Source: Nilaparvata lugens (taxonomy: Eukaryota > Arthropoda > Insecta > Hemiptera > Delphacidae). From it: a DNA stretch of 64,000 bases. The stretch covers positions 49,207,858 to 49,271,857 of the forward strand of contig NC_052508.1 of the NCBI RefSeq assembly GCF_014356525.2. Direction: 5' to 3'. The stretch's first letter is position 1; each line of letters starts with the position of its first letter. This document shows positions 1 through 14,269 of this stretch, in pieces. The position numbers and the translations under genes were made by a program. The notes under the pieces are model-generated. The model was not told where the DNA came from, made no database searches, and saw only the letters and a list, made by a program, of their open reading frames with translations.

Positions 1-3000
1 AATGAAAAATCAATGAGAGGCTTTTCACTTCTATAGTCTCTTCATAATGGGCGTACTTCAACAAACTTAACTATCAAATTTCTAATATATGTTTTCAAAC
101 AATAAGATAATAATAAACACATATTATTTCACATTAGTTTGGGCATTCGAATTTAAAATTTGAAATAGTTTGTATCAGGATGCAATAGATACGGTACTGG
201 GATAAACATGAATTCAAAATAGAGATCAATGAATAAATTAAAAAATTGACATTCTATTCAGAATAATAATACAATAGATCATACAATAATATAGGAGGCT
301 ACAATAGAACTCCAGTTATCCAAACTCCGACTATCAGAGTCGCCGATAATCCAAATCGCCGAGTAGGCGAAATTTTCGTGAATTTCATATATGTTTGAAA
401 ACCATTAGCAAAGTTCAATGTATTGATCTACAGTACCTGAAGAATATGCAAAGAATAATTACCGTACTAGAATTAAAATAAACTGAGAATAGAGATCAAT
501 AAATAAAATTTGAAATTGACAATGAACTGGTTAAAATTGAAGTAAATTAATACATTAATTTAATGAAGGTATTTATTTCTGAATTTCACATTTTTTGTGA
601 ATCCAATTATCCGAATAATTGTATAACCGAATGGGGTCCAGTCCTAATTCAATTCAATTCAATTTTAAAATTTCAATTTATTCACAACACACAAAAATAC
701 AATGAGTAAAGGCAATATACAACAAAACAATAGCAATAACAGTAACAATGATATTGACACATTAAAAGACAATATTGCTAAAATGATGTGTGCTGGAAGA
801 AAGAGGGGGAAAATACCTCGCCAACTATGGTTTCCCATGTAATAGGCAGGTAAGGTATAACTGGAAGGGAAGGGTGTGTAATAGGGAAGTGGAAGAAGGT
901 AGGTAGATTGGCATGGCTAATTTTTAATTATTTTGGATAGTTGGAGTTCCACTGTAAATACAAATAATAAAGCAGTCAAGTCATCATATATAGTCCTATA
1001 CTGTAAAGATAGCTGATATAAAAACCATATATAGAGCATAAAAGCCCTACTTCGAATTTCAAGTAAATTCTAGTACTGTAACATAATTTACGGTATTCAT
1101 ATGAAATAAATTTGAAAGTTTATTAAAAAATGTAATTTAATGGATGGATTAAATTCTTGAGAAGATACTAAGCTTTGAGTAGAAATCTATAAATTTCATT
1201 GAGAAAGACTGTTGGATAGAATCAGTACACATAGTGAAATTTGACGTTGCTTATGATGCTGAAAAGTTTACAAGTAGGCCTATATGGCTCGAGGCAGTTT
1301 TGCCACATCCTACTTATTATTCATTAAAAACAAAACTGTTCATTGAGATAAATAATATGTAGATAATAATATAAAAATCATTAGTTGAATTTGACAACTA
1401 TCATTATTAATTATTTTATATAACTTAATGTAATGAAGATTAAATTCAATATTGAAGAAGTTCTGCAAAATTTTCGCAACAAATATAAATTAATTTTGCT
1501 GTACTTGATACTCCAATACGGTACTGTAATGAATTAAATAACTTAAGTAATTTCAGTAACTATATCTCATTTAAGTTACCTATAGTTAAGAAAAATAAAT
1601 AATAAATGTATGATAGAATCAAGTCAATCAACAACAATAATTTGGTATTATTTTTTCACATATTGTTTTAATGGTACCTACCGTAGGTACATAAAATAAA
1701 TGTTCAATTTTCGCATCTTCACAGATAATGATGTATGACGATGTATGATGTATGACGATGATGTATTCCTTGACATTAGAACCAAATTATTTGAAAAAAA
1801 GATATACAGTATATTTCTGAAAAACAATTAATTTTCTATTGTTCATAGAATTCCAACATTTTTCAAGAACATTGATAGATTGATAAAAATTGCATTGATT
1901 TTTCTCTAATTTTGAAAATAGAGTACCATTAGGATCCTTATTCCATTTCCAAGTTATTCAATCTCATAGTTAATACAATAACATAATCAATCATTGAATA
2001 AATTAGATTCTATATTTGAAAAATATGATTTGAATGTTATAAAGTCAATACCGGTACTGTAGAAGTAAGTTATAATATTGAGAATAGTATTATGATAGGA
2101 AAGTTTTCACTGTGCAATTGAATTTAAAATAGAAGTAATCAAATACAGTGCATTGGCTTTCCAGGAAAATAAAATAAGTTACAATTAAATAAATTCATTA
2201 AATATTTCTTAATTGGAATGAATCGCCTGCGAATAGATCCCTCGAAGATAGGAAGCACATTTTCAAAACTTGAATTTTTTACAATATATGATATCATTAT
2301 TATGATAGATGTTCAAGTTTGATTACATTTGAAAATGCAATTGAAATATGATTGATGTAAATAAAAAAACTGTAATCTTGAACAGCATGCATTTAAAACT
2401 TTGTATAAATCAGAATTAGCCTAGGCTAACTTTGAATAGTAACTATAGTATCAATCTACATTCAACAACTATCAATATAATAACTACCTAAGGTACTCAT
2501 CATAATAGGTGTTGGTGTTGGAATACTATATTTAACTAACAATGTAAATATCCATGTTAATACCTTGAAATGATGTATTTTAGTGTCATTATAGCTTACC
2601 ATGTGAAATATACTAGTCTATTTAATCTTTTTCTGTATACTATTACAATGAGGTGGTCAATCTTCCTGAATGATATAGGCTAATTTGTATGTGCTTCTTG
2701 AGATAATATGTGTATTTTGAAAGTATTTTCTGCTAATCAAAAGATTCTTTACAGCATTTTTCAACTAAGACGTAATTTACATTACGGTATTGATTATTTA
2801 TTGGTGAAAAATTGCTGTAGTGTGAAAGCCAAATTAAAAATGAAAGGTGTGTAATTCAAAGTATTATATTTATAGTTGTCGAGATATGATTAGCAATAAC
2901 TAATTATAGTGTAATATATTGTTAATGTTAATAGATAGAATGTAATTATTAGCTGTTTAAGTGCAATGATTATGTGTATGATTCGAGAAAAATTGTTTGT

Positions 3001-5199
3001 GTTACCCAAATACTGCGGTACCTACGCAGTTGAAAATTCACCAAGGTATATTTGTCTTGTTCTATTGTGGAATATCTTATGAATTACTCCTAATTATATG
3101 TGTACTGAAAAGAAATTTCCTCGATTTCCAAAAAAAATGTGGATGTCCTCCCCCATGAGAAGAGTGAATTTAAATTTTCTTGTTAGACTGTATGAATGTT
3201 CCCTTACCCTTTAAATGTGCCTATGTCAACTGAATGTGAATTCTCAATGTGCACTGTGTAATAGACTAACTGGTATTCAAGTGGACGATTTAGCAATGTT
3301 TATAGATGCAACATTTAAACAATATTTTATTACCGTATTTTAATTTTGACTATTATTATAATATTGTGGATTATTCAAACTTAGTGGATTTACTCTGAAC
3401 AATAATATTAATTGCTGTATTTGAATTTTTTCCAATATAAATAAAAATTGAAGATGGTGTGAACTTAGTTATGCAATTTTTTAGAGTAGGGTCAGCTATT
3501 ATTATAACCCATTACAGTTTTAAGAAGCTCATTTTTTAAAATCGTTCACCCAGTGAATTGATTTCTTTTGAAACTGTTGAATACTGAAGGAATGGCGTTT
3601 ATGTATAGTTGTTTTGAAATTTGAATATTTGAATGATGTCTGCTATATCCATTCAAATCACACAAATATGAAGAAGTACACATAACTTGTTATTTTCGCT
3701 AAGTTATAATAGTATAATTCAATCAAATTGAATTTGTTTTTTAATCAAGAAAACTATCTATCTGAAAAATTGTATAACGCATTCTAGATGAGTCCATTGG
3801 GATGAAAATAGTCAACAACGCTAAATCACTATCTTTGGATGTCGAGAATAGGCAGATTATACTAACGGAACGTTAACATAATCATAGACCTTGGAATACT
3901 GTAGGCAAATTTAGAAAAGATACAGTGTACATTAATATATTACCCTACTTATTCTCTTGATCTATATAAATTAAACAATGTATCGATGTTGAAGTATCAT
4001 GAATATTCCTGTGATATATTTAATTTTTGTAATATTTTTGAAAAGCATCTTAAGATTTGATGTGTATTAGTAGTTGTGTAGAACTAAATAGCGCACAGTG
4101 CGACCTCAAAGAGTAGGAAAACAAGTTCATCTGAATCATCTATCTTAGGCAAAACAAAGATAGTGAAATACTTCACAAACATCACATAAGTATTGATTGG
4201 CCTAGCTAAATTTCGTGATGAATGATTGTATGACATGTTGATTACTTATTGATGGGTGATTTTCAGGATATTCAAAATATCATAGTCGTTGTTTCATTGG
4301 AAATAAATATCCTTAAATATAATAAAATATATGTTGATGCTAACGTTTAAGGATCTGTTGAATGTTCATTGTAAGGACATTTAAATTAAATTCAATAGAT
4401 TTAATTTCTCTTGATATTTAGCGTAGGTGATTCAAATGTCGATTCAAAATTTTCTTTCCGTCTACTAGATATTTTTAGATTCATCTCAATTTTCAATTTT
4501 TTTGTTTGTATGGGAGTGAAGCAAAATAATAGTTCGCAATCTTGCAACGTGGATAACATTCTTCAGATCAGGAGATTGTGAATTGAAAATTGAGATTGAG
4601 AGATTCATTAGAGAAAGCAAGAAGTAGTCTACTTGTAATTGCAAAAATTAAATTGAGGGGCAGTAGGCTACTTTTTAGAAGGATTCGTGTAGTGCATTTT
4701 TAAATAATTTCCACTGAATTATTACTGCTAATTCACAGTGGTAAAGTGTGAAAAAAATTCTGTATGTAGTTCAAAATAGAGTATAAGGGTACCGTTGTTC
4801 AAATCAGTCTCTCCTCTCCATGACAAGAGAGAAAAGTTGACCGACACAAAAACAAATAAAAAACATTTTTAATTGGTACTGATCCGCCAATTTCCGTTCT
4901 GTAATGACGAACTGTCCAAAAGAAGATATCTCAAAAGAAAGTCGTTCAATGAAGATTCTACAAAAGGTTGGTGAGGATTGTGACGTGAAGCACGAAAAAG
5001 TGAAATGAATAGACGGTTTCTCGGACTTGGGAGGATCATGGATTTGGGAGGTCTTTTCTAAGGAAATGTTTGGTTTGGGGACTGGGCTACGTAATTTTTA
5101 TGTCTAGAGGCCTTTTTATGCCTGAATGCTTTTGGTTGTCTCATCAGTATGAAATTTCAGTGGACCCTGTCAGTGGATTGGTAGATTCCTAATCTCATC
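1..5199. other. AT-rich stretch without recognisable gene
   Basis: Both strands are dense in stop codons and I see no splice-bounded coding segment. The sequence is AT-rich and unique-looking, with one small patch of near-tandem ATGTATGACG words at about 1728-1765. Scattered TACCGTA/TACGGTA words occur throughout. It may be intergenic or the intron of a gene starting outside the window. Confidence 0.5.
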
Positions 5200-5338
5200 T
5201 ATATAACGGGTTCGTTCTAATGACAGTTATCGGCTCAGCCATCCACTTCTTCCTCACCCAAGGACACTCCACACTCACGCGATCACTTTCCTCTACATTC
5301 TCTTTCTTTGTTTTCTTTTCAGAAATTTCTTCATTTAG
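5200..5338 (+). promoter_or_regulatory. Candidate TATA promoter and 5' untranslated exon
   Basis: A TATATAA box at 5200-5206 is followed 25 bases downstream by an initiator-like GACAGTT, with the A at 5225. The next 110 bases are richer in C and end in TTTAG/GTAATC, an acceptable splice donor at 5339. That order (TATA, Inr, short C-rich leader, donor) is what an insect first exon looks like. No coding sequence follows closely, so any leader would be noncoding. Which gene it serves is unknown. The lipase that starts translation at 20065 is the only downstream candidate on this strand, and that link is a guess. Confidence 0.28.
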
Positions 5339-5945
5339 GTAATCGTAATCTCCATGTGGCTCTGAGTGATTATGGGTTGAAAGAGTGTTTGGCTTTTAAA
5401 GAGATGCACAGATTTTCCTTAGACTAGGTAGGCATATTTTTATATTTGCAACGATAACGGTTTTGACCTCCAGCTGATAATAATGTTTCCTCCTACAATA
5501 AATTGATTGTAGGATTCAATTCAGTACTTTGATTATGTTTTTCAATCATCAAGAAGAGAAAAACGTGAATGAATAAATAAGAAAACAGATTCAATTGATA
5601 ATAATAAGTCTTCAAAATTAAAACTTTTTTGACTTCTCTTAAAAGTCGATTTCTAGAGTTTTTGGAATGTGACACACACTTTTTGTTTGGGATTTTTTCT
5701 CGTAACATTCACTGGGAGAGAAAGAGAGTGTGAAGATAGAGAAAGAAAACAGTTCATGACCAAGCATGGATAATAATTGATTGATGGAAGCCTATAATTT
5801 ATGGGGTAGATTATAAAATTTACTTTGGCGTTTTAGCTGTGGTACCGTATTCCAATTTTATTGTCTACTTTATCGTTCTAAATTTCAAATTTCAAGTACA
5901 AAATATATTTTTGGCAGAGGATTGTAACTGTAGAGTGAAATGTTA

Positions 5946-6315
5946 AAAGTGACCTGTGCCGTACACAGGTTTCACGGCCCTCGGGCAAAATCACCTGACC
6001 GGGCCCCTTTCACCTGGGCCCAATGATAATTGCAGGGGCTAGGGGGATCCCCCTGGGGGTCAGGGGGATATGGAATACCCTCCTGGATGAGGGGGTTCCG
6101 GAGGTCCTACTCCGAAAAAACGCAAGTCTAAATGAATAAAGATCCAAAATTATTTGTCTATAAAAACAAACATTATTTGCTATTATTCAACTGCAGTTAT
6201 TATTATATTGTATTTCATTATTCCGGGCCACTGTAAACAATTAATGGGCCCGGGCCCCGGGCAAATGCCCCGAGAAAACCGGTCTGAGTACGGCCTGCTT
6301 ACGGTGACCCTATTT
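5946..6315. repeat. GC-rich repeat with imperfect inverted ends
   Basis: A sharp GC-rich block in AT-rich surroundings. The left end (GCCGTACACAGG then a GGCCCTCGGGCA stretch) is loosely inverted at the right end (TGCCCCGAGAAAACCGG then GTACGGCC). The inside has runs such as GGGGGATCCCCCTGGGGG. The architecture suggests a degraded TIR element or MITE. Short ORFs inside have no recognisable content. Family not identified. Confidence 0.35.
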
Positions 6316-9300
6316 GAAACTGATATTAATCTAAATTTGGGAGAGGTGTAAAACAATAAATTATTTCAAGTGAAAATGCATCCCGACACATAGACTCTAT
6401 AGTGGGATGCTACACGATAGTTTAAGGAAATTAATGCAAGTATGTAAAGGACTTTTTTCAATAATTGTAAATGTTTTTTCCATGTTTAATAAATACCTCT
6501 GACATGGGTTGCATGACAGAAAAAAATGGATGGCTTTGACATCGCAGTTTGATCTACTTATTTTCTGTATGTAGTGGGTGCTTTAATCATTACCGTACTA
6601 GATCATCAAGAGAATCTTAACATATACCGTAACATGAGCTATTAGTTCGATCAACAAGTTTTTTTACAAATAGAGGTAACAGGTGTAACGAACATTGTTC
6701 ACTGATCATTCAAAATTGTTTGACACTCATTCAATTTATCTGCAAGACCTGGGCATGAACTATAATAATCAATAAATCTCTGTTATATACATTATTCACC
6801 TGGGTGACAGCTTTTGTAACAATGTAGGCTACAGGTGCACTAGTAATTCCACATTTTCAAAAGCTTAAGCCTATTCAAGATTACCGTATCAAGAAAATCT
6901 TAGCATAAATTAGGAGTTCTAATAAGTTCAATTAGGTGTCTGAGGTATCAGACTAGGGTCAAAGGTGATTCTACATTCTGCAGAGTTGCTTAAAACACAT
7001 ATTACTTTATAGATGCACGTGACTAATATGTGAATTTCTCTAAACGAACTTCTTATCGGGGACTTCCGGTTCCTGTTCACAAGACCATAGAGCTTCATCA
7101 ACAAATCAGATTCCGCCATCTATTGTTCTATCAAGGAAGTGTTGCTGTGTTAGATGCACATGCATAAATAATACGACTACAAATTGTTATTAAATTCAAT
7201 ATACCATTGCAGAAGAGCCCGTTTGGTTGGTTTTGTAAATTTGCATTTTATCTGTGTTATGCAATGTGAAATTATCGATGCTCATCGCAATCTAAAAGCA
7301 AGACTATTGTGGTCAAGATATGTTTTTCAAAAGTGAGATTGGTTCCTGGTTAAAGTATTAAGTCCCATTTCATTGCATGAATATAATGTAATATCGAAAG
7401 TAAAGTAATGAGTTTTAAATAAATTGGTAGTTTTAAAAAATTCTTGTTGAATAATTACATTTATTTCCTTTTTTTAATACGGTAATAATTATTATTTTTG
7501 ATGGAAGTTGATTGAGAAAAAATGAAGTTAGCGCTGGTTAAAGAGAGTAATAATGATGTTCTCTTTCAATATCATTGTCCAGTAATAATGAGTAGTGAGT
7601 TCAAGTATATACAATTATCTAGTACAAGTTGGATCTTAGAAGAACTGAAGGTAAAAAGCAAGATGTTTGTAAAGCTGATTACAAATTTCATGTAATAGGA
7701 TTTTTTATCTTATTTTTAGATCATTACATGATGAATGATGAATCAAAGATCCTTCAAATAAAGGTCGAACTTATGACTTTCATTGCCTTTGTATTAGAAG
7801 CCCTTGATATGGATTATTACATCTAAATGTGCTACCCAATCATAATCGTAATTATGGCTTTGTCTTGTTGATACAGTACGGTATGGGCACGGTATGGACA
7901 GGGTTCTGATTGATTGCCATGAATTATAAAATTTCAAACATTGAATAAATCAATAAATGCCATTACTCTATCAAGGGTCGATTAGTTCTTGATTTATCAA
8001 TTGAAATATTGTTGAATTATGAATCAACTTGGAACCACTTCAAGCACTTTGCAATCAATCATAAACCTACATGCTGAAATCCCTTTATTCGTGTTAATTG
8101 AATTGAAGGTCAGAATAATAATATTATCTACCTATTTGAGTCATATTCCATACTCTCTGATCATTTATTTCTTTAAATTACGATTTTATAGTATGATCTA
8201 TTCCTCTTTCGTCGCATAATGCTGCTTAGTTAATAGCAGTTCAATCAAAAATATTCATAAAATAGGTATAATAACTAAAATGAAATGGAATAAATCATTT
8301 CAAATTCAAACATAAGTTAACAATCAATCACTTAAGCTATATATTTTATATTCACTGATCTTCTTTTACAAATTCTGAATAACATCCTAGTCACTAAATC
8401 TTTCTTTGAATAATTTGCCAGTTATGAAATATATTTTCATTATTCCATAATTTAAAGCTTTTGTTTTTTTTGCAATAAAATACAGCTTTTTTCCAAGTAT
8501 TACTGCACTCTGTAAATTCCAATGCAACTACAATCGAAGCATTATAGGTGAAGAAATAATATTTAACTAAGAATTCAAGTTGAGAAAACAAAATGACTTG
8601 CTAAATTAGTTATGCCTGCAAGTTGAGAAACTCTTCAGTCACATTTAATTTATTCCTCCATTTTGATGATTGGAAAGAAAATAAAACGCCTCGATAACCT
8701 AGACTATTTAATTTCAAACGAATCTGTATTTTCTTGCAACGTTATATTCATAATGTTATAAAATTAACAATAGTATTTTTTTTGTTTTTTAATAGCATTA
8801 ATATAAAAGAATGTTTCATTTTTATTTTTTGAATGTTTCAATTATTGGAAAGTGTTTCATTAGTAGCCTACACACGAAATTTCCAATCTCAATTCATGAT
8901 CCCAATTCCAATATCGTATTGGCATTAGTTATTTGGTTATTTTGGTTTCATCAAAAGTTTCAAAAACTCCATTAGATATCAGCATTATTCATGATAATCA
9001 TCATTATTAAAGCGCTTACAGCGCTCAATATTGAATTATAACAATATTTTGATCTCTCCTACCACCCACAATCTAATTATTATTTCACTCCATCCATATG
9101 ATGGGTACTTCAACTGAGACGCGCTTCATACTTGCCCACTGAATAGGAAACGTTTTCTCTTTGCTCTAGCATGACGCACAGCTTGCACTAACATTACAAC
9201 TTTCATTCCTAAACTATAATAATAATTACGTTAACTATGGCTCGTTTCTTCAGATGTCGATAACTATGACATGTTCAATTAAACATAAGTTACATGATGA

Positions 9301-12300
9301 GTATGACTATACTAGATCTGTTACATTACGTTATCTCACAATGAATCAACTCTTCTTTCATGTTTTTATTTTTAAACTGTTCAAGTCATGAGATACTCGA
9401 GCTAGTAAAACTTTCTTCCATGGCAATTCTGGTGCTTTATCGATCACTGAGAAAATTAATAACTGAAGATTGTTGGTGAACTTTTTAAATGTAGCAAGAA
9501 AGTGATGGAATAATTTGTTTACAACTATCCATCTACAGTATCTTGTTCTTGATTTTTCTAAGATACTTTTACTCATTATGTTTGTTTTGTTTCTACAGGA
9601 TTTCTTCTTGTATTATCTCATTCTCTCATAAAAATAGTAATCATGAACAGGATAATAATGCCATAAAATTTATTTGCTGGGATATAGTTTCATCAACTTT
9701 TAAAAGTTTTTTTCAGAATTCAATCTTGACATAAAATCCAAGGACAACTAATGAAATAATATGGCGAGAGTTTATTGTTTACTTTCAGTTATTTGCGAAG
9801 CAGTTTATTTTTTAGTGTAAAAGAGAAAGATTAGAAATTTCTATTGGTGTTTCATGAATGAGAATCCCACTCTATTTTCTCTATTTATATTAACATTCAT
9901 TGTGTAACTTGATGAAAAACTATGTCAAAGAATGATAATTATAATAAATTAAAGTATTGACAAAACTAAACATTAAATCTACAATATTTTTGGTAAGATT
10001 AGATCGCCATTTTTACACTTGGAATAATTATTGTTACCGTACCAAAACTATTGTGTTGTTCCTGTACTACCTAGGCCTATTCCCATTCAAAAAGGTGTTT
10101 TGATTGGTTTTCAAACTTATTATATTATATCTTTGAGTTTCATTATTTAAATTTCAGTACCTATAAAATTCAAATAAAAAATCAGGGAACGGAACGGGAC
10201 GACAAGACCAAGCTCCACACCGATTCAATGTACTGTCGACTTTTTTGACATTTGATGTAATATTCTAGCAGTAGATGTTTTCATGTTTTCTTTTCATTCT
10301 TGTTCACATTCACAAAATATTTGGAAGTCTATTATTTGAGTTACTAAGTTTTTGATATAACTGTTTCAGTTTCAATGAAATGATGAGTGTATGTGATACA
10401 AGGCTGTACAGTAAGGAATTTCAATAAGGTAAAATCTATAAAACAATGAAAGGATGAACAATTCAAAGAATCCAAACAGATAATAATAGGAGCTATTAGG
10501 AGAGCATATAACACGCAAGGTGGCCAAAACTCATAGAAAACTGCAGATCCATTCATCTCTCATCATCATCCATCAAGTTACCCAAGCACACCAATATAGG
10601 ACTCAAATATGACTGGTATTTGCTTTAAAAGCTTCATGTTGTAACGTTTATGTCATGGGTATGATTAAGATTAACCATGTAAGGTATTTCATAACCATAA
10701 ACATACTGTCTGTTTCCTGTAGAGTCATAAGTAAACCTTGGCCTCTATAAACGTTTTCTGCATGACTTCATCTAACATTGTTCTTGACCTTGATATTAAT
10801 TTTATAATTACCATGAGATTCCTCATTACTCTCTTTGAATTTTCCAATGAAAATTTTTAATTGAATTTTTATGATTTTTTTACACGTATTTTATTTAGTA
10901 ATCAATTCTACTAGGTCATATTGATTCTAAAACTACCGGTAGTCTTTTTATTTTTTAGAGTTATCTTTCATCATACAGTTCATGTAGGCCTACAGTTCAT
11001 GTATATTTTCCTAAACTTCATTGAAATTTCAACAAATTATATTTATATGAGCGCCATAAACTTGGTTATCCTATAATTTTAAGGAGGGCTATCTCCACTA
11101 TCACTAATAACATTAACAGAAATGAGCTTCAAAACCGGTGGTTCATAACCCATCCATAAATCTAGGTCAAAGCATGTATCTTCCCTCTCATTTTCATGCA
11201 CTAGCTTAGGGCTCATCCTCAGCAAAACAGTAAAACATCTCGCTAGTATTATTCAATAGTCAGTACGCTACACTTGATAATTTTTATTAGACCTATTATA
11301 GAATAGACTACAACTCACACATGATTACTTTAATGTGAAGAGCTCTCTTGATTCTTCTTTTACGGGTGACCGCAAAAAATGTAAACATTATTATTATTAT
11401 AATCCCGGTGTTTCGGAACCCACCTTCAGCTCCATTCATCTCTTTCATTAGTCAATAGCTCACGAGGGGCTCGAGGGCATCATCATCAACGACAAGAAAA
11501 ATGTGTTTTGCAAAAAAGTGCCAGTGTCATTGGGATTTCCACTAACCTACTTTTCAGTCCTTGAAGGATCGCCTCCAGGAACAAGACAACATTGCTCAAT
11601 AGACAGCGCAACTTGCTGCATGCATCGAAAAACCGAATCAGATAAAGAGTATGATGTCCAGCTGACGGAGAAAGAGTGTGTGAAAGAGAGAGAGTGAGTG
11701 AGTGAGAGGGTTGGGAAGATTTAGGAGAGCTGGCCATGACCTTTTGCTCTTCGGTTGCGGATAATGCACGTAATAGGAGTGAGAAGGTATGAAGGAGAAA
11801 GAGAGAAAGTATTAGAAAGAAAGTGCAGAAGGAGAGGAGTTATGAAAGAAGAGGATCTAGTTTCAATAAGTCCCATCAGTTGTTGAGGGGGGGGGGAATG
11901 ATGAAGAGTGGGAGGGTTGACCACTGTGGAGAAAAAGGATGATTGAGAGAGAAGGAGCAGCGTTGAAGGTGGAGAAAATTTGGAAGCGCTAATGAGAATC
12001 TAGTTTCATTAGCTTGTGTGTATCAACCTTTGAAATTGATTATAGAAGAGAGATAAAGGATAATATATCAATGAAAAATTAGGAATGAACGATAAAGACG
12101 TATTAAAGATTGAGAAAAGTGGAGAATATAAAGTAGGTAAAATAAAATAACTTCTTGATTTATTACTGTAGACTTTCTCTACAAATAGGAGTTCAAAACT
12201 ATTAATATTATTCAATATATTCTGATTAGAAAATAAAATAAATGAATAATATGCAAGTCGAAGTCCAATTCAAATTTAAAAGGAGTAGTAGAATAATTAA

Positions 12301-12354
12301 GATGGATGGGGCATATGTTGAGAATGGGAGATGGAAGAGTGGTGAAATATGGAA
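6316..12354. other. Gene-poor AT-rich stretch
   Basis: No gene, RNA or clear repeat structure is visible. ORFs are short and shadow-like. From 11470 to 11990 the composition shifts to purine-rich (GAGAGA, GTGAGTGAG and a G9 run near 11887), which creates long antisense Pro/Ser/Leu ORFs of low complexity that I do not accept as genes. Confidence 0.45.
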
Positions 12355-12535
12355 GGAGAAAATATATAACAGAAGAAGAAAAGGTCGACCAAGAAATAGG
12401 TGGACTGATGATGTGGAACGCGATCTAAGGACGCTTGGAGTTCGTAACTGGAGGAGGCAGGCCGAGGATCGAGACAGATGGAGAGGCTATGTGAGGGAGG
12501 CCAAGGGTTTAAAGACCTGTAGAGCTGAGAAGTAA
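12355..12535 (+). pseudogene. Non-LTR retrotransposon reverse transcriptase, C-terminal remnant
   Basis: The translation has the stretch KGRPRNRWTDDVERDLRTLG followed by VRNWRRQAEDRDRWRGYVREAKG. This is the typical extreme C-terminus of insect non-LTR retrotransposon ORF2 proteins (GRPRxRWxDDVxxDLxxLGVxxWRxxAxDRxxWRxxVxEAK). Only about 60 residues survive. No polymerase motifs lie upstream, so this is a 5'-truncated dead copy on the + strand. The sequence before codon 12355 has no similarity I recognise. The flanks are AG-rich. Confidence 0.7.
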
Positions 12536-13186
12536 GTAGAATAATTTCAAATGCAAAGTTTTTTGATAGGTTCAAATGAATGTAATCATCTAATCAAGTG
12601 AATGTGAAAGATGATTTACATAGTGCAGTTTATAATGTAGAAGACAGAAGAGAACTGATTGATTGGTTAAGAAAGATGAGGAAGGAATTGATGTTGGATT
12701 AGAAGCTGGAAAAAGAAAAAGAGAAAGAAGAGAAAGGGACTGACTGCTGAATGATTCAAACAAGATAAATAGAATAGGAGAGAAGATGAATGGTGACTGA
12801 TTAGTAAGAAGTAGATTAGATTAGATTTATTTATTTATGTATGTTACAATATTTATTGGCTTATACACTAATTCACATTAAATGAAGGTAATGCTAATTA
12901 TTCAACGAATTTTACAAAGTATAAAAATTTAATCAATGTGAATAAAGATTAAATGCAATCAGATTAACGATAGTATAAAATTGTAATGTAACTTCATAAA
13001 TCGGCGGTGTTTCAACAAATAATTGTCGATTCTCTAAGAAGGATATAATAGCTATTTGTATATCTAGAGTAAAAAGTACGACTTTTTCTCCCTGTGGGAA
13101 AAGTTTGAAGCCCGAGGCGAAGCCGAGGGCAACAATTTTCCTGAGGGAGAAAAAGTATTTTTCACTCGTGATGTACACAACATTTT
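12536..13186. other. Stretch without gene, possible retroelement 3' tail
   Basis: No coding sequence is seen. Around 12822-12870 there is a run of TTTATTTATTTATGTATG followed by AT-rich sequence, which resembles the 3' tail of a minus-strand non-LTR element. At 13079-13160 sits a GC-richer block with the words GCCCGAGGCGAAGCCGAGGGC, flanked by TTTTTCTCCC and GGGAGAAAAA in inverted orientation. Confidence 0.35.
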
Positions 13187-13797
13187 TCCTCCATCTACAT
13201 ATTTTTATAGAAACCGCGAATAAAATGATTTTAATAACATACGTATCATTGGTGACAATCTAAACCTCCCTAAAATCTAAAACCTAAAAACCGGTCGTCT
13301 GATTGGCACTGCCGATTGCGCTATCTATCGGCCAAAGTTGTAACAATTATATCAGCTGGGTGTCTACCAAAAATGGCTGACTCCATCACGCGGCTCAGAT
13401 TTGAATTGCAGATCAAAAATATTTGTTGGCTGGTATTTTGAATAGAATAAAATATTTTAAAAATTGTATAAATTTTTATCGTCTACTAATATTAAGAATA
13501 TAATATCATACAAACATATTATATTTCATGAGTTGATCAAATTTCTGGTTGTGGTATTGAATTCAGTTGACTCAATGACAGACACCTCTTTATGCTTTCT
13601 CATCTGAGCTTAGACTTTCTAACCTATTACAATGTAAGTTTTTAAAATAGAGATGCTTCCCATGTTATTTAAATGGAGTCACTTTTCCTCCCTAGGGAGT
13701 TTTTCTGTTTTTTACTACCGAGAGCGAAAAAGTGACACTTTAGTATCATGTTTTAGGGAGTAAAGTAAGTACTTTAGACAGTAGGTGGAGGAAAAAT
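13187..13797. repeat. Candidate MITE with inverted ends
   Basis: TTTTTCCTCCATCTAC near 13185 is mirrored by GTAGGTGGAGGAAAAA near 13784-13799, giving terminal inverted repeats of about 16 bases around 610 bases of noncoding sequence. An internal block (TTTTCCTCCCTAGGGAG near 13684) echoes the GAGGGAGAAAAAG block just to the left. No transposase is present. I could not define a target-site duplication, so the limits are approximate. Confidence 0.35.
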
Positions 13798-13943
13798 AAT
13801 ATCCTTCCCATCAACACACGACCATAGAGAGAGAATATAGAATATAGAATGATGATAGAGAAAACTCTACTGAAATTCTTTACGATCCAAGTTCCAAGTT
13901 TCACCCTCAGTTTTTGGGTGATCAAGAGTCATACTTCCACTTC

Positions 13944-14232
13944 AACTTGCAAGACACTCACTCTTTCTCTCTCACTCTCTCTCTCTCTAGAGTTATAGTT
14001 TTCCGTTGCAACTTGCAATACGTCTCAATCTCCCTCACAACCCTCTCACCAACTTCTTGTCAGACAGAAAAGGAGATGGAGATATAGTATCTCTCTAAAT
14101 TTTTAGAGATATCGTTTTCCACTACAACTTGCAAAACGTCTCTATCACCCTCAAACTCCCTCTCTCCAACTTCTTGTCAGACAGAAAAAGAGAAATAAAA
14201 CTGTCTTCCTCTCTTCAACTTTACAGACAGAA
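13944..14232. repeat. Two-copy 116-bp tandem repeat with CT microsatellite
   Basis: GTTTTCCGTTGCAACTTGCA at 13998 recurs as GTTTTCCACTACAACTTGCA at 14114, and both copies continue through CCAACTTCTTGTCAGACAGA. The period is 116 bases. A TCTC/CTCT microsatellite at 13966-13989 precedes it. The repeat is polypyrimidine-rich and gives long spurious antisense ORFs. Confidence 0.7.
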
Positions 14233-14269
14233 AGAGAGAGAGTAAGAGAGTGTGTGAGTTGGAGTGAGG

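Noticed and set aside
11486..11924. Minus ORFs rich in Ser/Pro/Leu
   Set aside because: Shadow of GAGAGA/GTGAGT microsatellite-like sequence.
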